The notes below the pieces were generated by a model that was not told the origin of the DNA, searched no databases, and was given only the letters and a program-made list of their open reading frames with translations. A program made the position numbers and the translations under genes. A stretch of 64,000 nt of DNA, taken from contig JANVCC010000018.1 of the NCBI GenBank assembly GCA_025345505.1, positions 6,061,741 through 6,125,740 on the forward strand, given 5' to 3'. This DNA is from Todiramphus chloris collaris. Lineage: Eukaryota > Chordata > Aves > Coraciiformes > Alcedinidae. The first letter of the stretch is position 1. Each line of letters opens with the position of its first letter. Below are positions 1 through 12,700 of this stretch, piece after piece.

Positions 1-423
1 GCGTGGAGTTTCTCCATAGTACTACATAATAAGATTCTTTGGAAGTTTACAGCTTTCACCTTGTGTAATGATTAAAAGTTATCAGGGTTGTTCTAAAAAA
101 AATAAGTTTGGCCTAAAGCGAGAATATTTTGCTGAGCTATCCCTTGGTAAATAAATGGTGTACACCTCTGTCCTAAAGAGGCAAGGTGCCTTTATTGAGA
201 ATTTGTGAAAATAAGCTGCTTTTAACTTCGATAAATGCATAATATCCGAGCCTGTGTGTTCTGTGGAAACTTCTTCATCTCTCTACATAGTAGGCAGACT
301 ATTTGTTGAGGGCAAGCTCCATTCTTTGGGAAGGGTTGTTTCCACAGACCTTTGAAAAATGGGGTGGGCTTTGCATTTACTGGGCTCTTTCCTCTTTCCC
401 TAAAAGAACTGAATGAGGGGAAA

Positions 424-582
424 TGACAGAATGGCTTGGGTTGGAAGGGACCTTTAAAGGTCATCCTGTCCAACCTCTCTGCCACAGGCAGAGACATCTC
501 TTACTGGATCACGTTGCTCAAAGCCTCATCAAACCTGACTTTGAACACTTCCAACGATGGGGCATCTACAGCTCGACAATAA
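424..582 (-). mobile_element. CR1 retrotransposon 3' fragment, antisense
   Basis: Reads as the reverse complement of a CR1 3' end: AGAATGGCTTGGGTTGGAAG, then GGTCATCCTGTCCAAC, then a degraded version of the conserved 'cctcatcaaacctgactttgaacacttcc' region. About 159 bp, 5'-truncated. Confidence 0.85.
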
Positions 583-621
583 CAAACTTGACTTGTATTG
601 TCTGATAATTACCTGACTTGT

Positions 622-1300
622 AGTACAAGGCCTCACCTCAAGTTTTGGGCTCCATAATGTAGGAAGGATAGAAAAATACCAGAATATGCCCAAAGGAGGG
701 CAACAAAGATAGTGAAAGGACTAGAGGGTAAGACTGATGAGGAGAAGCTGTGATAATCCCCTGTACTCAGCACTGGTGAGGCCTCACCTCCAGCACTGTG
801 TCCAGTTTTGGGCACCTCAGTACAAGAGAGATCTCGAGGTGCTGGAGCGGGTGCAGAGGAGTCAATGAAGCTGGGAAAGGGTTTGGAGAAGAGATCGTAT
901 GAGGACTGTTTGAAGGAACTGGGCCTGTTTAGTTTGGGGAAGAGGAGGCTGAGGGGAGACCTCATCACACTCTACAACTCCCTGAAAGGACATTGTAGAG
1001 AGGCTGGTGATGGTCTCTTCTCTCAGGTAATTAGTGACAGAACCAGAGGGAATGGCCTCAAGCTGAAACAAGGTAGGTTTAGACTGGACACTAGGAAAAA
1101 ATTCTTCACGGAAAGAGTGGTGAAATATTGGAATGGGCTGCCCAGGGAGGGGGTTGAGTCCCCATCCCTGGAGGTGTTTAAACATCACTGAGATCTGGTG
1201 TTGGGCGATATGGTCTAGGGGTGAACTTGTAGAGTAGGGTTAATGGTTGGACACGATGATCCCAAGGGTCTTTTCCAACCTAAATGATTCTGTGATAGGT
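622..1300 (+). mobile_element. CR1 fragments, sense, two overlapping pieces
   Basis: A partial CR1 body (about 622-755) is followed by a second copy (756-1300) that restarts at the same 'ctgtactcagcactggtgaggcctcacct' region and runs to a 3' tail ending CCTAAATGATTCTGTGATAG. The repeated restart suggests nested insertion or internal duplication. The translation of 808-1191 is a decayed RT C-terminal region. Confidence 0.85.
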
Positions 1301-1304
1301 TTGT

Positions 1305-1525
1305 TCAGCTTAGAGAAGAAGAGCCCGAGGGGTGACCGAGGTGCCACTGGTGCGGGAGGGGCTGGTCTTTTTGGTGATAGGATGCTCTGGAATGGCTTGA
1401 AGCTGCATCAGGTTCACCTTTAACTTTTGGGTTGTCCTTTGTGGAGTCTGAAAAGCTGGACTTGATGATCCTCATAGATCCTTTCCAACTTGGGATATTC
1501 TGTGGTTCTATGATTCTGTTGTAAT
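1305..1525 (+). mobile_element. CR1 3' fragment, sense
   Basis: Another CR1 tail directly downstream. It contains 'agagaagaagagcccgaggg', GGACTTGATGATCCTCATAG, and the terminal 'ttctgtggttctatgattctg' repeat typical of CR1 3' ends. Internally deleted. Confidence 0.75.
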
Positions 1526-3139
1526 TTCTCATTTAAAAAAAGCCTAAAAGTGATCTGAAAATAAGAGAATAACCTACGTTGAAGGAAAGATCAAATGTGT
1601 AGCCTTTGTCCAACAAGACTGTAAACCGAAAACAAGTCACGTGCACGTCTCTGTCAACGCAGAGCTCCACTGAGCTTTGCTCTGTGGATTTTTGGGGACC
1701 TTCTCCAGCATCCTGCTTCCGTGTCACGGTTTCAGGTTCTCTCTTAGCCCTCCTTGACAGAACGGCTTTTGTGGAGAAACGCTGCAGAAGTGTTCAGCAG
1801 CATTGGAGGCATTTTTCAAGAAGGCTATATAGAGATTTGGAGTGTCTCTTGGTAGGTGTGCTGGTGAGGCCTAGGATGGGATGCTGGAAGCAACCTAGAA
1901 ATAGGACCTTTTGGTTTAGAATTTATGCCTTGGAATAGATCCATGCTTCCTCTTTTCATCTTTCTGCAGCTGATACCTGACCTCACCCTGAGAGGTCATT
2001 TGGACTTGACAATCATCCTGTGTACTTTTTTTTTTGTGTATGTGTAGACACAAGCATATAGTTTTATATAAATAAAAAACCCTGGAATGTCAAGTGTCTT
2101 AATGACACTGGTCTGTAATATGTCAGATTTAATAATAGTAAAAAAATATAATAAAAATTGTTCATTCCTCACTGGATGGTTATAAAAGCAACACAGAACA
2201 AGATAACTTCAGGTAAAATGCTGTTCTTCCTTCAGTTGGTGGGACCAGGTGCACACGTGGCTATGAGGGTTACAGATGACTCGGAAGGAATGAGTTATGG
2301 CCTGTTACAGCAGCGTGAGTTTTAGATCTTATTCGTAGGATATCTTAATAATAATAATACAATTATTTATAAACATAAATCTAAAAATAGTAAGTATGTA
2401 AAATACATAGATAGTGGGCTGGTTAACAACTGATGCCAGACAGTTTTCATTTTTACTGCAGAAATGTGCAACAGATACAAAAACTGTTGTCCTGGCCACA
2501 CGTGAATGCAGAACGCTTTCCAGCTGTGGGATTTTTGTGATGAGATGTGCAGGAGTTTCCCTGGGGGATGTGATATTTCTGTACTTAATATTCAAATCTG
2601 TGGCTGTATCGTGAGATGCAGGGGTTTTTTTGGTGTGGGGGGGAAGGTTTTGTATCTGAAGATTGACGGAGGGGTCTGAGATGTGACTTAAAATAAAATG
2701 AAAATATACATTTCATTTTTGTAGCTTCATCCAGAACTGTAGCCTCTCTATTTAGAGTGTAGGATAATGATGTATACATTTCAGTATTTAACTCAAATCA
2801 TCTTATGCAGAGCAAAAGCTCTCTGAGTTTTCTTAGTTCTTCATTCACAAAGAGGTGCTTATGCTTATCCCTCAGCTTAGCATTTTGCAGTTCTAAAGAA
2901 TTAACATCATTACAGGTATTTTGGAAAGGGATACCTAGTCGAAAAGCAAATCTGCTCTTTATTATGAAAGTAGATTACGCTGAGACCCCTTTAAATGCTG
3001 CTTTTGAGTTACGGAATGGCTCGAGAAGGAATCACTTCCTTGTGTGGCTTACGGAAAACTGTCTGACTACAAATTTTTCTTAGGGCAAGTCACATTTTCA
3101 GAACGCTGGATGTAAGAGGGTTTCCTTTGTCAGTAGTGC

Positions 3140-3640
3140 GTGGAGTAGTGGAATTTGCCTAATAATCGTTCTCCCACTGCTCTCAGCAGAAGCGTTCGGT
3201 TACGGAGCTGCGCATCGAACTTCTTTTTATCATCCGCGTAAATATTTCCCAGGGAGAGCTGGCAGAGCTCTGCTGGGACCCCGGGTCTGTCCTCCTGCCA
3301 GGAGAGGACCGTTCTCCACACCATATGTTCTGACATGCTGGCAACTGTTTGTGTACGTTCTGCGGCAGTTGCTAAACAGTTGGCACTGTTTTCCTGCAAG
3401 AATGTGCCGCTAGGTCCAGGACTGCACTGCACACCCTATTGACACAAAAAAAGAAAGAAAAAAATAAATAAATTCCCCCCCACCCTCTCCCAAATGTCAA
3501 TTCAGCTTGTTCAGCAGCAGCCTGAATCCCGACATTGTTTGCCATCGGAAGTGTGAGCTGAAGGGGACAGACGTTCCCCCCGCTCGGCGGGAGCGCAGAG
3601 CAGCGTTCTGCCCTTGTTGCATTATTAATGGCGCGATGTT
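3140..3640. promoter_or_regulatory. CpG-enriched patch immediately upstream of ITSN2 exon 2
   Basis: This 500-bp stretch is visibly richer in CpG than the surrounding AT-rich intron, for example in GCGTTCGGTTACGGAGCTGC and CCCGCTCGGCGGGAGCGCAG. It could be an alternative promoter, a conserved element or chance. No TATA box or initiator is evident. Confidence 0.3.
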
Positions 3641-3652
3641 TTTATGTTGCAG

Positions 3653-3667
3653 ATGGCTGAGAGCTAG
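3653..3667 (+). promoter_or_regulatory. Upstream ORF (4 codons plus stop) in the ITSN2 5' UTR
   Basis: The first bases of exon 2 read ATG GCT GAG AGC TAG, a complete MAES-stop uORF. It ends 18 nt before the main start at 3686, in a different frame. Its ATG has G at +4; the -3 base depends on the exon 1 end, which is not in view. It may lower or modulate translation. Whether ribosomes use it cannot be told from sequence. Confidence 0.55.
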
Positions 3668-3716
3668 CAAGGCATATCCCAGACCATGATGGCTCAGTTT
3701 CCCACAGCCATGAACG
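3653..3716 (+). CDS. ITSN2: ITSN2 exon 2: 33-nt 5' UTR plus initiator (codons 1-10)
   Basis: Acceptor AG at 3651-3652 follows a T-rich tract; donor is GTGAGT at 3717. Two adjacent in-frame ATGs lie at 3686 and 3689. The first has A at -3; the second has A at -3 and G at +4, a near-optimal Kozak context, so initiation at either gives MMAQ... or MAQ.... The exon encodes [10 protein letters not shown] plus one base. The chosen start agrees with the conserved intersectin N-terminus. Confidence 0.93.
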
Positions 3717-6700
3717 GTGAGTAGTTCGGGTCGGTTTGTTCAGGTAGGGGTGGGAGCAGTTGTCTTTATTATTATAATATATATATTTTATTATGATTAT
3801 GTATTCTTTTTCTCTTTTTAATGGTGATACCTGCAGCAGCATTACAGTCAGTTTGTTGCGGATTGCTTCCTGTAGCCTAACTTGTACTGTAAGACTAGGA
3901 AAAAAAAAAAAATCAGTAGAAGCATTACTGCAGTATGATTTGGAGCACTGATATTCCTGAAGCATCTGGTAATCTCAGACCATTTAAAAGGCTGAGGAAT
4001 GTGTGACTTGTGGTGTGAATACTGACTGACTTCATATGCTAAGTAATAGTTGATTAAGCTTGCATACCTTTTCTGTTATGTAATTCAGCACAAAATTCAT
4101 TTCATTATAATATGTTATGTTGTTTGTTTTAAACAGAAACATTTGAATGTGTTAAACAATTTGCTGCATAATAAACAGTCAGTCCTCAAAAAGAAATAAA
4201 AAAGTTAATAATTTTCTTGTTAATTCTGTGCCCCATCTACTGCAGAAACTTTTGGGTTTGTTTCCAAGGCAGCTGAGAGTTAAAAACTTAACATTGTGCA
4301 TGTACATGTGTATGTACATTTTTAGAGCAAGTTTATTTGTGAAGACACAGTTTGCAAATACCTGCTGAGAAATTTGCTGTTTATGTGTTGTTTACAGAGC
4401 TGGCCAAAATGCAAAGGCTTTGCAATTCAGATATTCCAGATTGGGAGTATTCCTCCCCATAAAAAGAGGGAAATAGATATAAGAAAAGGTATTTCTTACT
4501 TATCTGGGAAGGTTACTGCAAAGCTGTGAGATCCTTATTTAGCTAATTGATAAAATTATTATATAAAATTTATAAAATTATTTAATTTATAAAATTGTCA
4601 CTGCTGAGATAAATTGGGTGAGTGAGGGGAAGCAGTTGTTGCAGAAGAACATTCAGATTTCAAATTAAACCTCTGTTGTACGTGTCTGGTTCACATGTGC
4701 ATGAAATATTACGTGGAAAAAATAATCAGTGTGATCAACACCTTTTTTATTTTTAAATACAGTCAGCTGCAGTTTGTTCCAGACTTTGTCTGCCAGTTCT
4801 AACAAAAGAGTAGTAGGAGTCAGTGCATTTTATATAATAGGGAAAAACATGAATACCTTTTTTTTGTTGGACATAATGAAGAGAACTTTATTTATTTATT
4901 TGTTGTTATTGTAATTGCCACGTGATTTTTGCTCTTCAATTTAAAATAAACCAACAGAAGTTCTCTTCGGGGGAGGATACTGATTTCTGTTCTTGGCTGT
5001 CTCCATGACTGATTTATATCTGAAGTATTTGGTGTCTTTTTGGTTTGGCTTTTTACTCCTTGTTTCTGTTGGAGAATTGCACGTGGATTGACAGCGCTAA
5101 GCACGCACGTGACTTCATCTCAGAAGTCTTAGTTTGGGAGGGCAATCCATTCCTTGCTGTGAAATCCCTTGGGCAGTATTTTCTGCCACCCTGAAAAGGA
5201 GCAGTGCCACAAGATGCAGCCCTTCCCCTGGCAGAATTACACCGCGTCGAAAAACAGGAATAGAAGGCGAGGAGGAGAGATAGCAGGCAATAGTTAAACT
5301 ATTGCTCCGCACAGAAATGTTTGAATGCCTGTGTGTAGTTTTCCAGTCATATTTCTTATCAGGATTGATTAAATTTCAAACAAGTCATGTGAGGGGAGTG
5401 GAAAAAAAATAGTAGTTTGAATGTGTTTTCTGGTTAAATACTGAAGAACCTTTGCTGTTGAAATTGTTCTGCTCTAATCTGTGTTCCTCTTCCCTGCTAC
5501 TTACTACCACTTGTTTGCATTCAAAGTACATCATCTGCAATTACCACTCATTGCTCAGTGGAAACCTCTAATTATGTTGTTACACCCCACCAGTGACTTC
5601 AAGCAGGAGATGAAGAATGAGGTTATGTGTGAGGCAAGTAAACCATTAGGCATTGCTGCAGCCTGATTGCCACTGGCTGCCTGCCACACCTTTGGATTAG
5701 CAGAGCAATCACCCTTTCCTTTTGTAGCCTATTAAGGGGAAAATGCTGGTTTTCTTCTGGGCAAAACCCACTTATTCTTATTTAGGTACAATATACTTAG
5801 CTTTTAGATCATTAGTCATGTAGAGCATGAAGTAGTTTCTGTTTCAGGATTATTTTTGGCACTCAGTGAGTGGCTAGCGTGGAGCGGGTGTGTGTACGAG
5901 CGTGTGATTACATGACACAGGGTGACAATGAGTTTGAGAGCTGCAGGGTTCAAATGATAAAGCATGATACTTAGATAGTCTCAAACAAATACAAGCAGAA
6001 GATGCTACAACACTTTATTTCCCAACCTAAGCAGAGAAAGAGAAGTCTGTGCAGGACCTCAAAAAGGAAGGGTAACTGAGTTGTGTGCTTGAATACAGCT
6101 CAGAAGCTCAACTTCATTGCGGGCACCTTGAGCTGTTACTCAGAATATGCCTGCAGCAGAGCCAGTCCCAAGACTGTCCAGCTTCAGCGTGTGGCTGATG
6201 GCCAAACTGTGTGTTCTACTGAGGACTGGCATGTGCTTTTTCAATTACAAAAACTTCAGTTTGTTGGAGTGTTGTATGCTCTAAGGGCAGATGCTCTTGC
6301 TAGACCGCTTACCTTTCTTCTCTAAGGTCACAAAAGGACACAGTGAACAGGAAGGACTTCCTTTTGACTCTCCATTTTGCTAACAGACTGGAAGTTCGAA
6401 GGGGAAAAGCAGGACTTAAAACAGCTCATGGTGGTTTCTCTGGAAACTCTGTAGACCTGCCAGTTGTTGCAAATTTATCTCCTGAGCAAAATGTAAAGCT
6501 TGTGAGGACACTTTATATGAACAGGCAAGGCCGAGTAACATGGTTCCTGTGTAGAAAGGCTGCTAATTCCAAAATACACATTCAGCACCAGATGGGCACC
6601 AGATCTTGAGCCCTGTGGCGTCCTGTTCCATGAAAGAGCCACTCCAGGCATACCCATCTCCCCAGTGCACAAGCAAGGTCAAGGGTTCCCTACTGAGGAT

Positions 6701-9700
6701 TTACTGATATCCTCTAACAGTCTGAATATTGATTGTTATCTCTGTGAAAATGGTAAAACAAACCCAGTTTCTGGTAGGTTTTTTTAACCTTACATGCAGT
6801 TCTCCATACAGACAAAGCTTTCTTAGGAATTCTTCCTAAGTCCAGCAAAAGCTTTTGAAAAAACCATTTAGTTACCTTGAATAACATACTTTCAACAATG
6901 GTATTTCTGAAGAAGCAGTTAATACACTAACCACAAACAACAGTTAAAAGGATAAATGCTTTCGTAGGCTAAAATATGCTTCTGCTTAATTTGTCTCTGT
7001 GATTGCTGTCTTTGTCACAGAGCAGGAAGCCTTCACTGCCACGGAATGACTTCTTCACTGCTGGACAGCAGTTGCAAGACCTTGCTATTCTCCCAACTCC
7101 CCTCCTTCTGTAGGCTAGATTTTTAAAAATATTGTATTTTCAGGGTTTAATATCTGTGCTGATGCTGGACTTTGCTTTGAGGAGATTTAATCTTGACAGT
7201 CCATCTGGAATGAGGAAATCAGTGTTTGCCGATCAGTATCTTTGACATTATTTCCTTATGTACCTTTGGAATTTTTGGGTTGTGCTATTTTTTGTTTATG
7301 TTTGTATTTGTCCTTCCTCTTCCCTCCTACCACCTGTTTCCTTTTGATATCATTTTTTGTGGTCCAGCAGGAAAATACCTCTGCTAAACTGAAGTGCAAA
7401 AAGTAATAATCATAACTCATTTCTGAAGCTTCTCAACATTCATAAGTCAAACTGCTGCTGTGAATACAATTGAGTTTTGGGTCTTTGCACTTTGGGTGTG
7501 TTGGAGACTAGGGTAGACACGTGTCCTGGTTTGAGTGAGAACAGAGCTAATTCTGTGCAGTGATTGCACTTTTCAGCTCAGCTCTAGCTCAGTGCAGTGT
7601 CTGAAGCCAGCAGCCCGTTCTCACAGCAGGCTCTGCTGCTAGCAGTGAGAACCCCCATGGTCAGAGTTGGTGCCAAGGGTTGGGGTGCAGCCCAAGGCCA
7701 CTGCTGGATCTCGTGCACCACGGTGGGGGTGCAGAAAGGAAAAGGCGGCCCCTGCAGGGAGGGGTGGCCAGGACAGGGGACCCCAAACTGACCAGCCAGG
7801 GATCCCAGCCCAGATACGGCCTGTTGGGTAGAAAGCTGAGGGAGCTGGAAGGTCTTGTCCCTCTCTTTGCTGGCTTTGCTCGACTTGCCTCAGTTCCTCT
7901 TCCAGTTTCTTCCTTGGAGCACCCAAGGAGGGCTCTGTCTCTTCTGCCCTTGATCCTGATCTGTGTGTTCCTGAACCCGGTACCAGAATCCAGCTCCTGA
8001 CCACACCTCCCATCTGCTGCGGGGCCCAGTCTGGGACTGCCCGGTGCCTGCTCCACAGCATCACTGGTGATGGTGATGGAATTACCATCGGGTAGGGGGG
8101 GTTGAGTTCAATACTGCGTTTGTATAGATTTGTGTGTATATATATATTCCATTTTTATAATTATTAATTTCATTTTCATTAAAGCTGTTCTAGTTTCCTT
8201 TTCTAATTGCTGGGTCTCTCTCCCTCATTCCCTGTCTCCTCCCCTTTGGGGCGAGAGGGCGGTTAACAGAGAGCGGCTGTTCCTAGTCTAAAGGGGCTGC
8301 CCTGACCCTAAACCCTGACAACGTGAGACCGAAAGGCTTATCAAAGACTGGAACAGGTTGGCCAGGGAAGTGGATGAATCACCATTCCTGGACATATTTA
8401 AAAGCCCTCTAGATGTGGTGCTTAAGGATATGGTGTAGCAGTGGCAATGGTAGAGTTAGATAGCGGTTGGACTTGATGGTCTTCAGGGTCTTTTCCACCC
8501 GTAGCCATTCTGTGATTCTGTGGGTGGAGTGAGGTCCTCATTCCACTAACGTCAAGGGTAAAACACTCACTGATGCCAAGTTCTGCATCTTCTCTATTAA
8601 AAGAAGTCTGTCCCAAGATCTGAGATCTGGATTTTTTTGGATTAGGAGGAACCCTGATGATCACAGTTCAGTTACAAACTACTTAAGTGCAACCTAACTC
8701 CTAACCTCATGTGCACCATAGATATGGAAACTGTAGAGTCATGTATCAAGTGTAGATAAAGATACTAAGCTGCATAAGACCTTGCAAAGAAAATATCAGA
8801 GCTTATTCTCCCATCTAAAAGAAGACAAAGGAAAGAAATTCTGATACAAGGACAAATATTTTCTGTGTCTTTACTTATAAATTAATCCTTCCTCTCACTT
8901 TTCAGTGAGAACAGTGATGTCAGCGGTTATGGAGCAAAATGAATACACTCAAGTTAGAGGGATGTATATCTTCCACTATCACACCCTGCAAAAAGTTAGA
9001 TCTCCAGTCATGTGTGCTGTATTTCAGGTTTTCTTTACTCCTAACGTGTCAGAAATAGCGCTTTAGGATTGCAGAATACAAAGTGTCTTATTCATATTTA
9101 ATTATTAGGATAATACGATTCACAAGGAAAATGTAGGAGGAGATCTTGGAAGGAAGAAATAATTAGTCATGGAGGTAAATGTTAAATGGAAGAAGTGGAA
9201 TTAGGTTTTGACAAAGGAATGTTGCACCTTATGCCTTCTTCAGCAACTGAATTTTGTAAACAAAGTGTAACAGATCCCAGGGTTAGATTTTGTTACAGAA
9301 ATAACTGTCTAAAAGGGAGAGCTAATGGAAATTATAAACTAGGATGTTGTAATAGTGATATTCTTAATGGATTTTTATCTTGAGACCAGTCTTAGATACG
9401 ATTACTTCTGGCAACGCCATCAGTAAAGAGCAAATATATGCTGGTTCAATATGACACAAATGTAGGAGTCACTTTCCAGATAGAATTATCCAGTATGAAC
9501 TGCATATCACTGGTTAAATTTCATCACATTTCTCTTGTGCTATCTTCACATAGTTTTTTTAGTCATACCATTATGGGCTAGCAGAATTTTTGCTGTGTGC
9601 TGGGAACTCAGCAGTTGGCTGTGACTAAGGAGGAAGACAACCGGATGTATTAGATGATGGTGTAATAATTACATGATTTGAGGGAAAGGAAATGCATCCT

Positions 9701-12700
9701 AAAATGTGCTGGGTGAAATAAGGAGTACTCTATGCTATTTCATAAGACACTGGTGAGACATCTTGTGGGACAGAGGGTAGAATTTGGGTTGCCTGCTTAG
9801 GAGGGAAAAAACCCAAACCAGGAAGTGTAGTAGATGCAGAGTTAGGCTTTAGTGTTACCCAGGAGAAATGAATTGTGAAAGAGGAATGAGATTGGCTTTG
9901 TTAATCTAACAAAATAAAAGCTTGGGGAGAGAATTATTTCAATGTATTTACTTTACAGCAAATAAATTGTCACTGTTTTTTCTTATGAGAAAGATAAATA
10001 ATAAGTAGGGGAAATAACTTCAAGTACAATGTTAGCACAAGGTTAAAGAGAGATGAATCAGCTTCCGGTGCAGTCGGTCTGGAAATGGGAATGTTTCTGT
10101 CAGCAGGGATGTTCTGGACCATGGTTAAAGAAAAGTCTGATTGCCTTAAGGCAGAGCTTGCATTTTAGAAAGGAATGAACGTATTAGAGCTTCTTGGAGT
10201 AGCAGCAGTTTGGACATGGTGACCTTGGAAGTCCCTTCCAATCTGATGCTCCTAAAATGTAAAAACCAAACTAAATAAAAAATGAGATAATAACCTACTG
10301 AAGATTAGTGTTAGATCTTCTGTCCTCCTAAGATTTTACTTTGTTGGTGTGATGTGTTAGCTTTTATAAGGTAAGATTACACAGGGTGGGAAACCCAGGA
10401 TGGTTTTTATCTGGAATAATAATGCTATAATGCAAGCTTCATTTTGGATGCCAATGAGACTTCCTCATGGTTTTTCTTCAAAGCATCTCAAAACCTAATC
10501 AAAAGAAACCCACGAGATGATCTACAAATAATTCCCTAAAATGGAGCCAGGTGACTGAAGGCTTAGCTGAAAGGCCTCAAGAAACATAAACCTATCACGT
10601 GGCTGAGCTTCAAAGGCTTTTGACTGTTACATTTTTTTATTTCCTTGAAATTTTAGCCCCAGAAGTTTGGGCAATGTACTGCTTGGATTAACCACTTGGT
10701 GTGGTTGTCGCAGTTTAGCGTCGATTGCCATTGTGTGAGGTGACACCATCTCAGCATCTGCTAAATTCCACGTCATCTGTGATCGTCGTGGCCACTTTGA
10801 ACAGGCCATAGATAATATTAATTGGTATTGGCAGAGTGAGTTCAGGTTTAGCCCTTTAATTATAATGTAATAAGCATGTTTTTCAACACTGTGGTCTGTC
10901 AAATGTATTTATATAATGTTGAGTTACTTTAATTAGGAATCTTCTCTGTCCAGGCTTTTCAGTTTCAGGCTTTGCATCCGTTCTTTAGGGCAGCTGTTGT
11001 TTTTCCTACAATGGGACAGTAACCTTAAATCATAATTGAGAGAGTTAGGAGTGAAACCCTGAAAAGCTGAAAGAATATCAGTGTTCATGGGACTAGCATT
11101 CTGCCCAGGTACCTTCAGAACTTAAACCCATTTCTAGTTCAGTTGGATGTGGAGCTCTCTGTGTGCCAGTCTCGAGAACAAGTAAGATTAATGGAGCATC
11201 ACGAGCTATCTTAGTGCTGTTTATCAAAGTAATTTATTTAAAGGGTTTTTTTATATATGCTTTTAAATAATAATTGGAATATTGTAAAGCACGTACCAAC
11301 ATTTTCCCCTGCATTTCTTCTCATAACCATAATTTTGTTATTTACCTGTGATTTCTGCAGTAGTTTTTGTTTCATTAGGAGCCATGTATTTTCTGAAAGT
11401 CATGGTTTCAGTATTATGGAGGAACTCTGCACTTGTTACAGTGTGTGCTGATACCTTAATGGATTTTTATATATCCATATATCCATTTATATATCCATAT
11501 ATCCATATATCCATTATCCACAACAGGATGGAAAACATTTACTGTGTAACAAACAATAGTGCTTTCTTTACACTGTATTTCACAAGAAATCTTCAAGCTT
11601 GGGGGGAAAAAAAATACACAGGTGCTAGTTAATGTATAAACTGTTTCTGATCTAGATGATGTGGCTCGGCCAGCAGAATTGCATCTCTTACTTCTCTCAT
11701 GTTCTCAGTATCCAGGCTGGGTTTGGAAATACACAGACAGCAGTTTTTAACCTAACTGGAAGATAACTCAATATCCACTAGGCTCACCTTTCTGGAAATT
11801 ATCCCCTCAGCTATTGCCAGGATCTGTTACACTCAAGGCTCTGGAAAAGCCTAGAATTAAGCAGGGAATAAGGATACCTGTGAAAAAGATGGCTAAAGAG
11901 AGCATGGCTCCTCTGTTAGGGGAGACTAAATGGATTAGAGCTGTTTAGTTTAGAGATAGCTGAGCTGAGGACATGATAGAAATTTGTAAAGCCACAATAG
12001 TGTTGAAAAGGCTAATAAGGGAAAGAATATCCACTGGGTTTTTTTATAGCTGAAAAAGAAGCAATACCTAGTGGAATCACGGAGCCTAAGGAGGGCAGAA
12101 GAAAATGGGTGGGTTGGTTGATTTGTTTGTTTTGTGTAACGACCAACTCAGTTTTGGGACTCACTGTCTCAAGATGCTTTGGAATGAAAAGTTCCAAGTA
12201 TGTGGAATCAGAAGCTGGGGAGGGAAGATCTATACCATGGCTATGAAATGCCTCTTTTTTTTTTTTATTGCTTTTTTTTGGTTCAAGAAGTCTGCCAAAT
12301 TACTGATTCCTGGCAGTTGATAAACTGTAATATCCAGGCAAGATCTCTGTTCCTAATTTTATTCCGACAGTGCCCTGTGAGCACTGTGGAGGCAGGATTA
12401 GGGACCGTGGTATAAACCAATACCAAGGATCTCATGAACATACATTAAGATGATTTTTTCAATGTATTACATCTAAAATCAGACTCCCTAGTATGCTGGG
12501 AAAGTAGTGTCATATATGTACTGGATGTAGTTGGCAGATCCTGCTAATTAGTAAGTTCACGTTATAAGGAGTACTGTTTAAGCAAACTCTTATTCTTCCT
12601 TGTGTTATGTTTGTGTTTTCTTCCAGCTTTCCTTACACGCTTTCTTTTTGTCAGGACTAGAAATTGCAGAGAGGAGGGTAGCAAGAATGATCAAAGATAC

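Larger units (their letters stand above)
1..3652. other. ITSN2 intron 1 or 5' flank
   Basis: No coding exon recognised. Positions 424-1525 are CR1 fragments. From 1530 to 3130 the sequence is AT-rich and unique-looking, with no feature I can support. From 3140 to 3640 CpG frequency rises (see the separate entry). Exon 1 of ITSN2, which is non-coding in mammals, is not visible and is probably upstream. Confidence 0.6.

Noticed and set aside
3130..3432. 100-codon antisense open frame upstream of exon 2
   Set aside because: No recognisable domain. It sits in the CpG-richer patch, where stops are rarer by composition.
6083..6609. Adjacent sense open frames of 80 and 88 codons
   Set aside because: They have no known motif, no splice-site support and no phase match with ITSN2. 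Ordinary open frames in unique intron sequence.
7639..8088. 149-codon antisense and overlapping open frames
   Set aside because: They lie wholly inside the solo LTR, whose GC-rich block lacks stops by composition. The related copy at 19456 does not preserve the frame.
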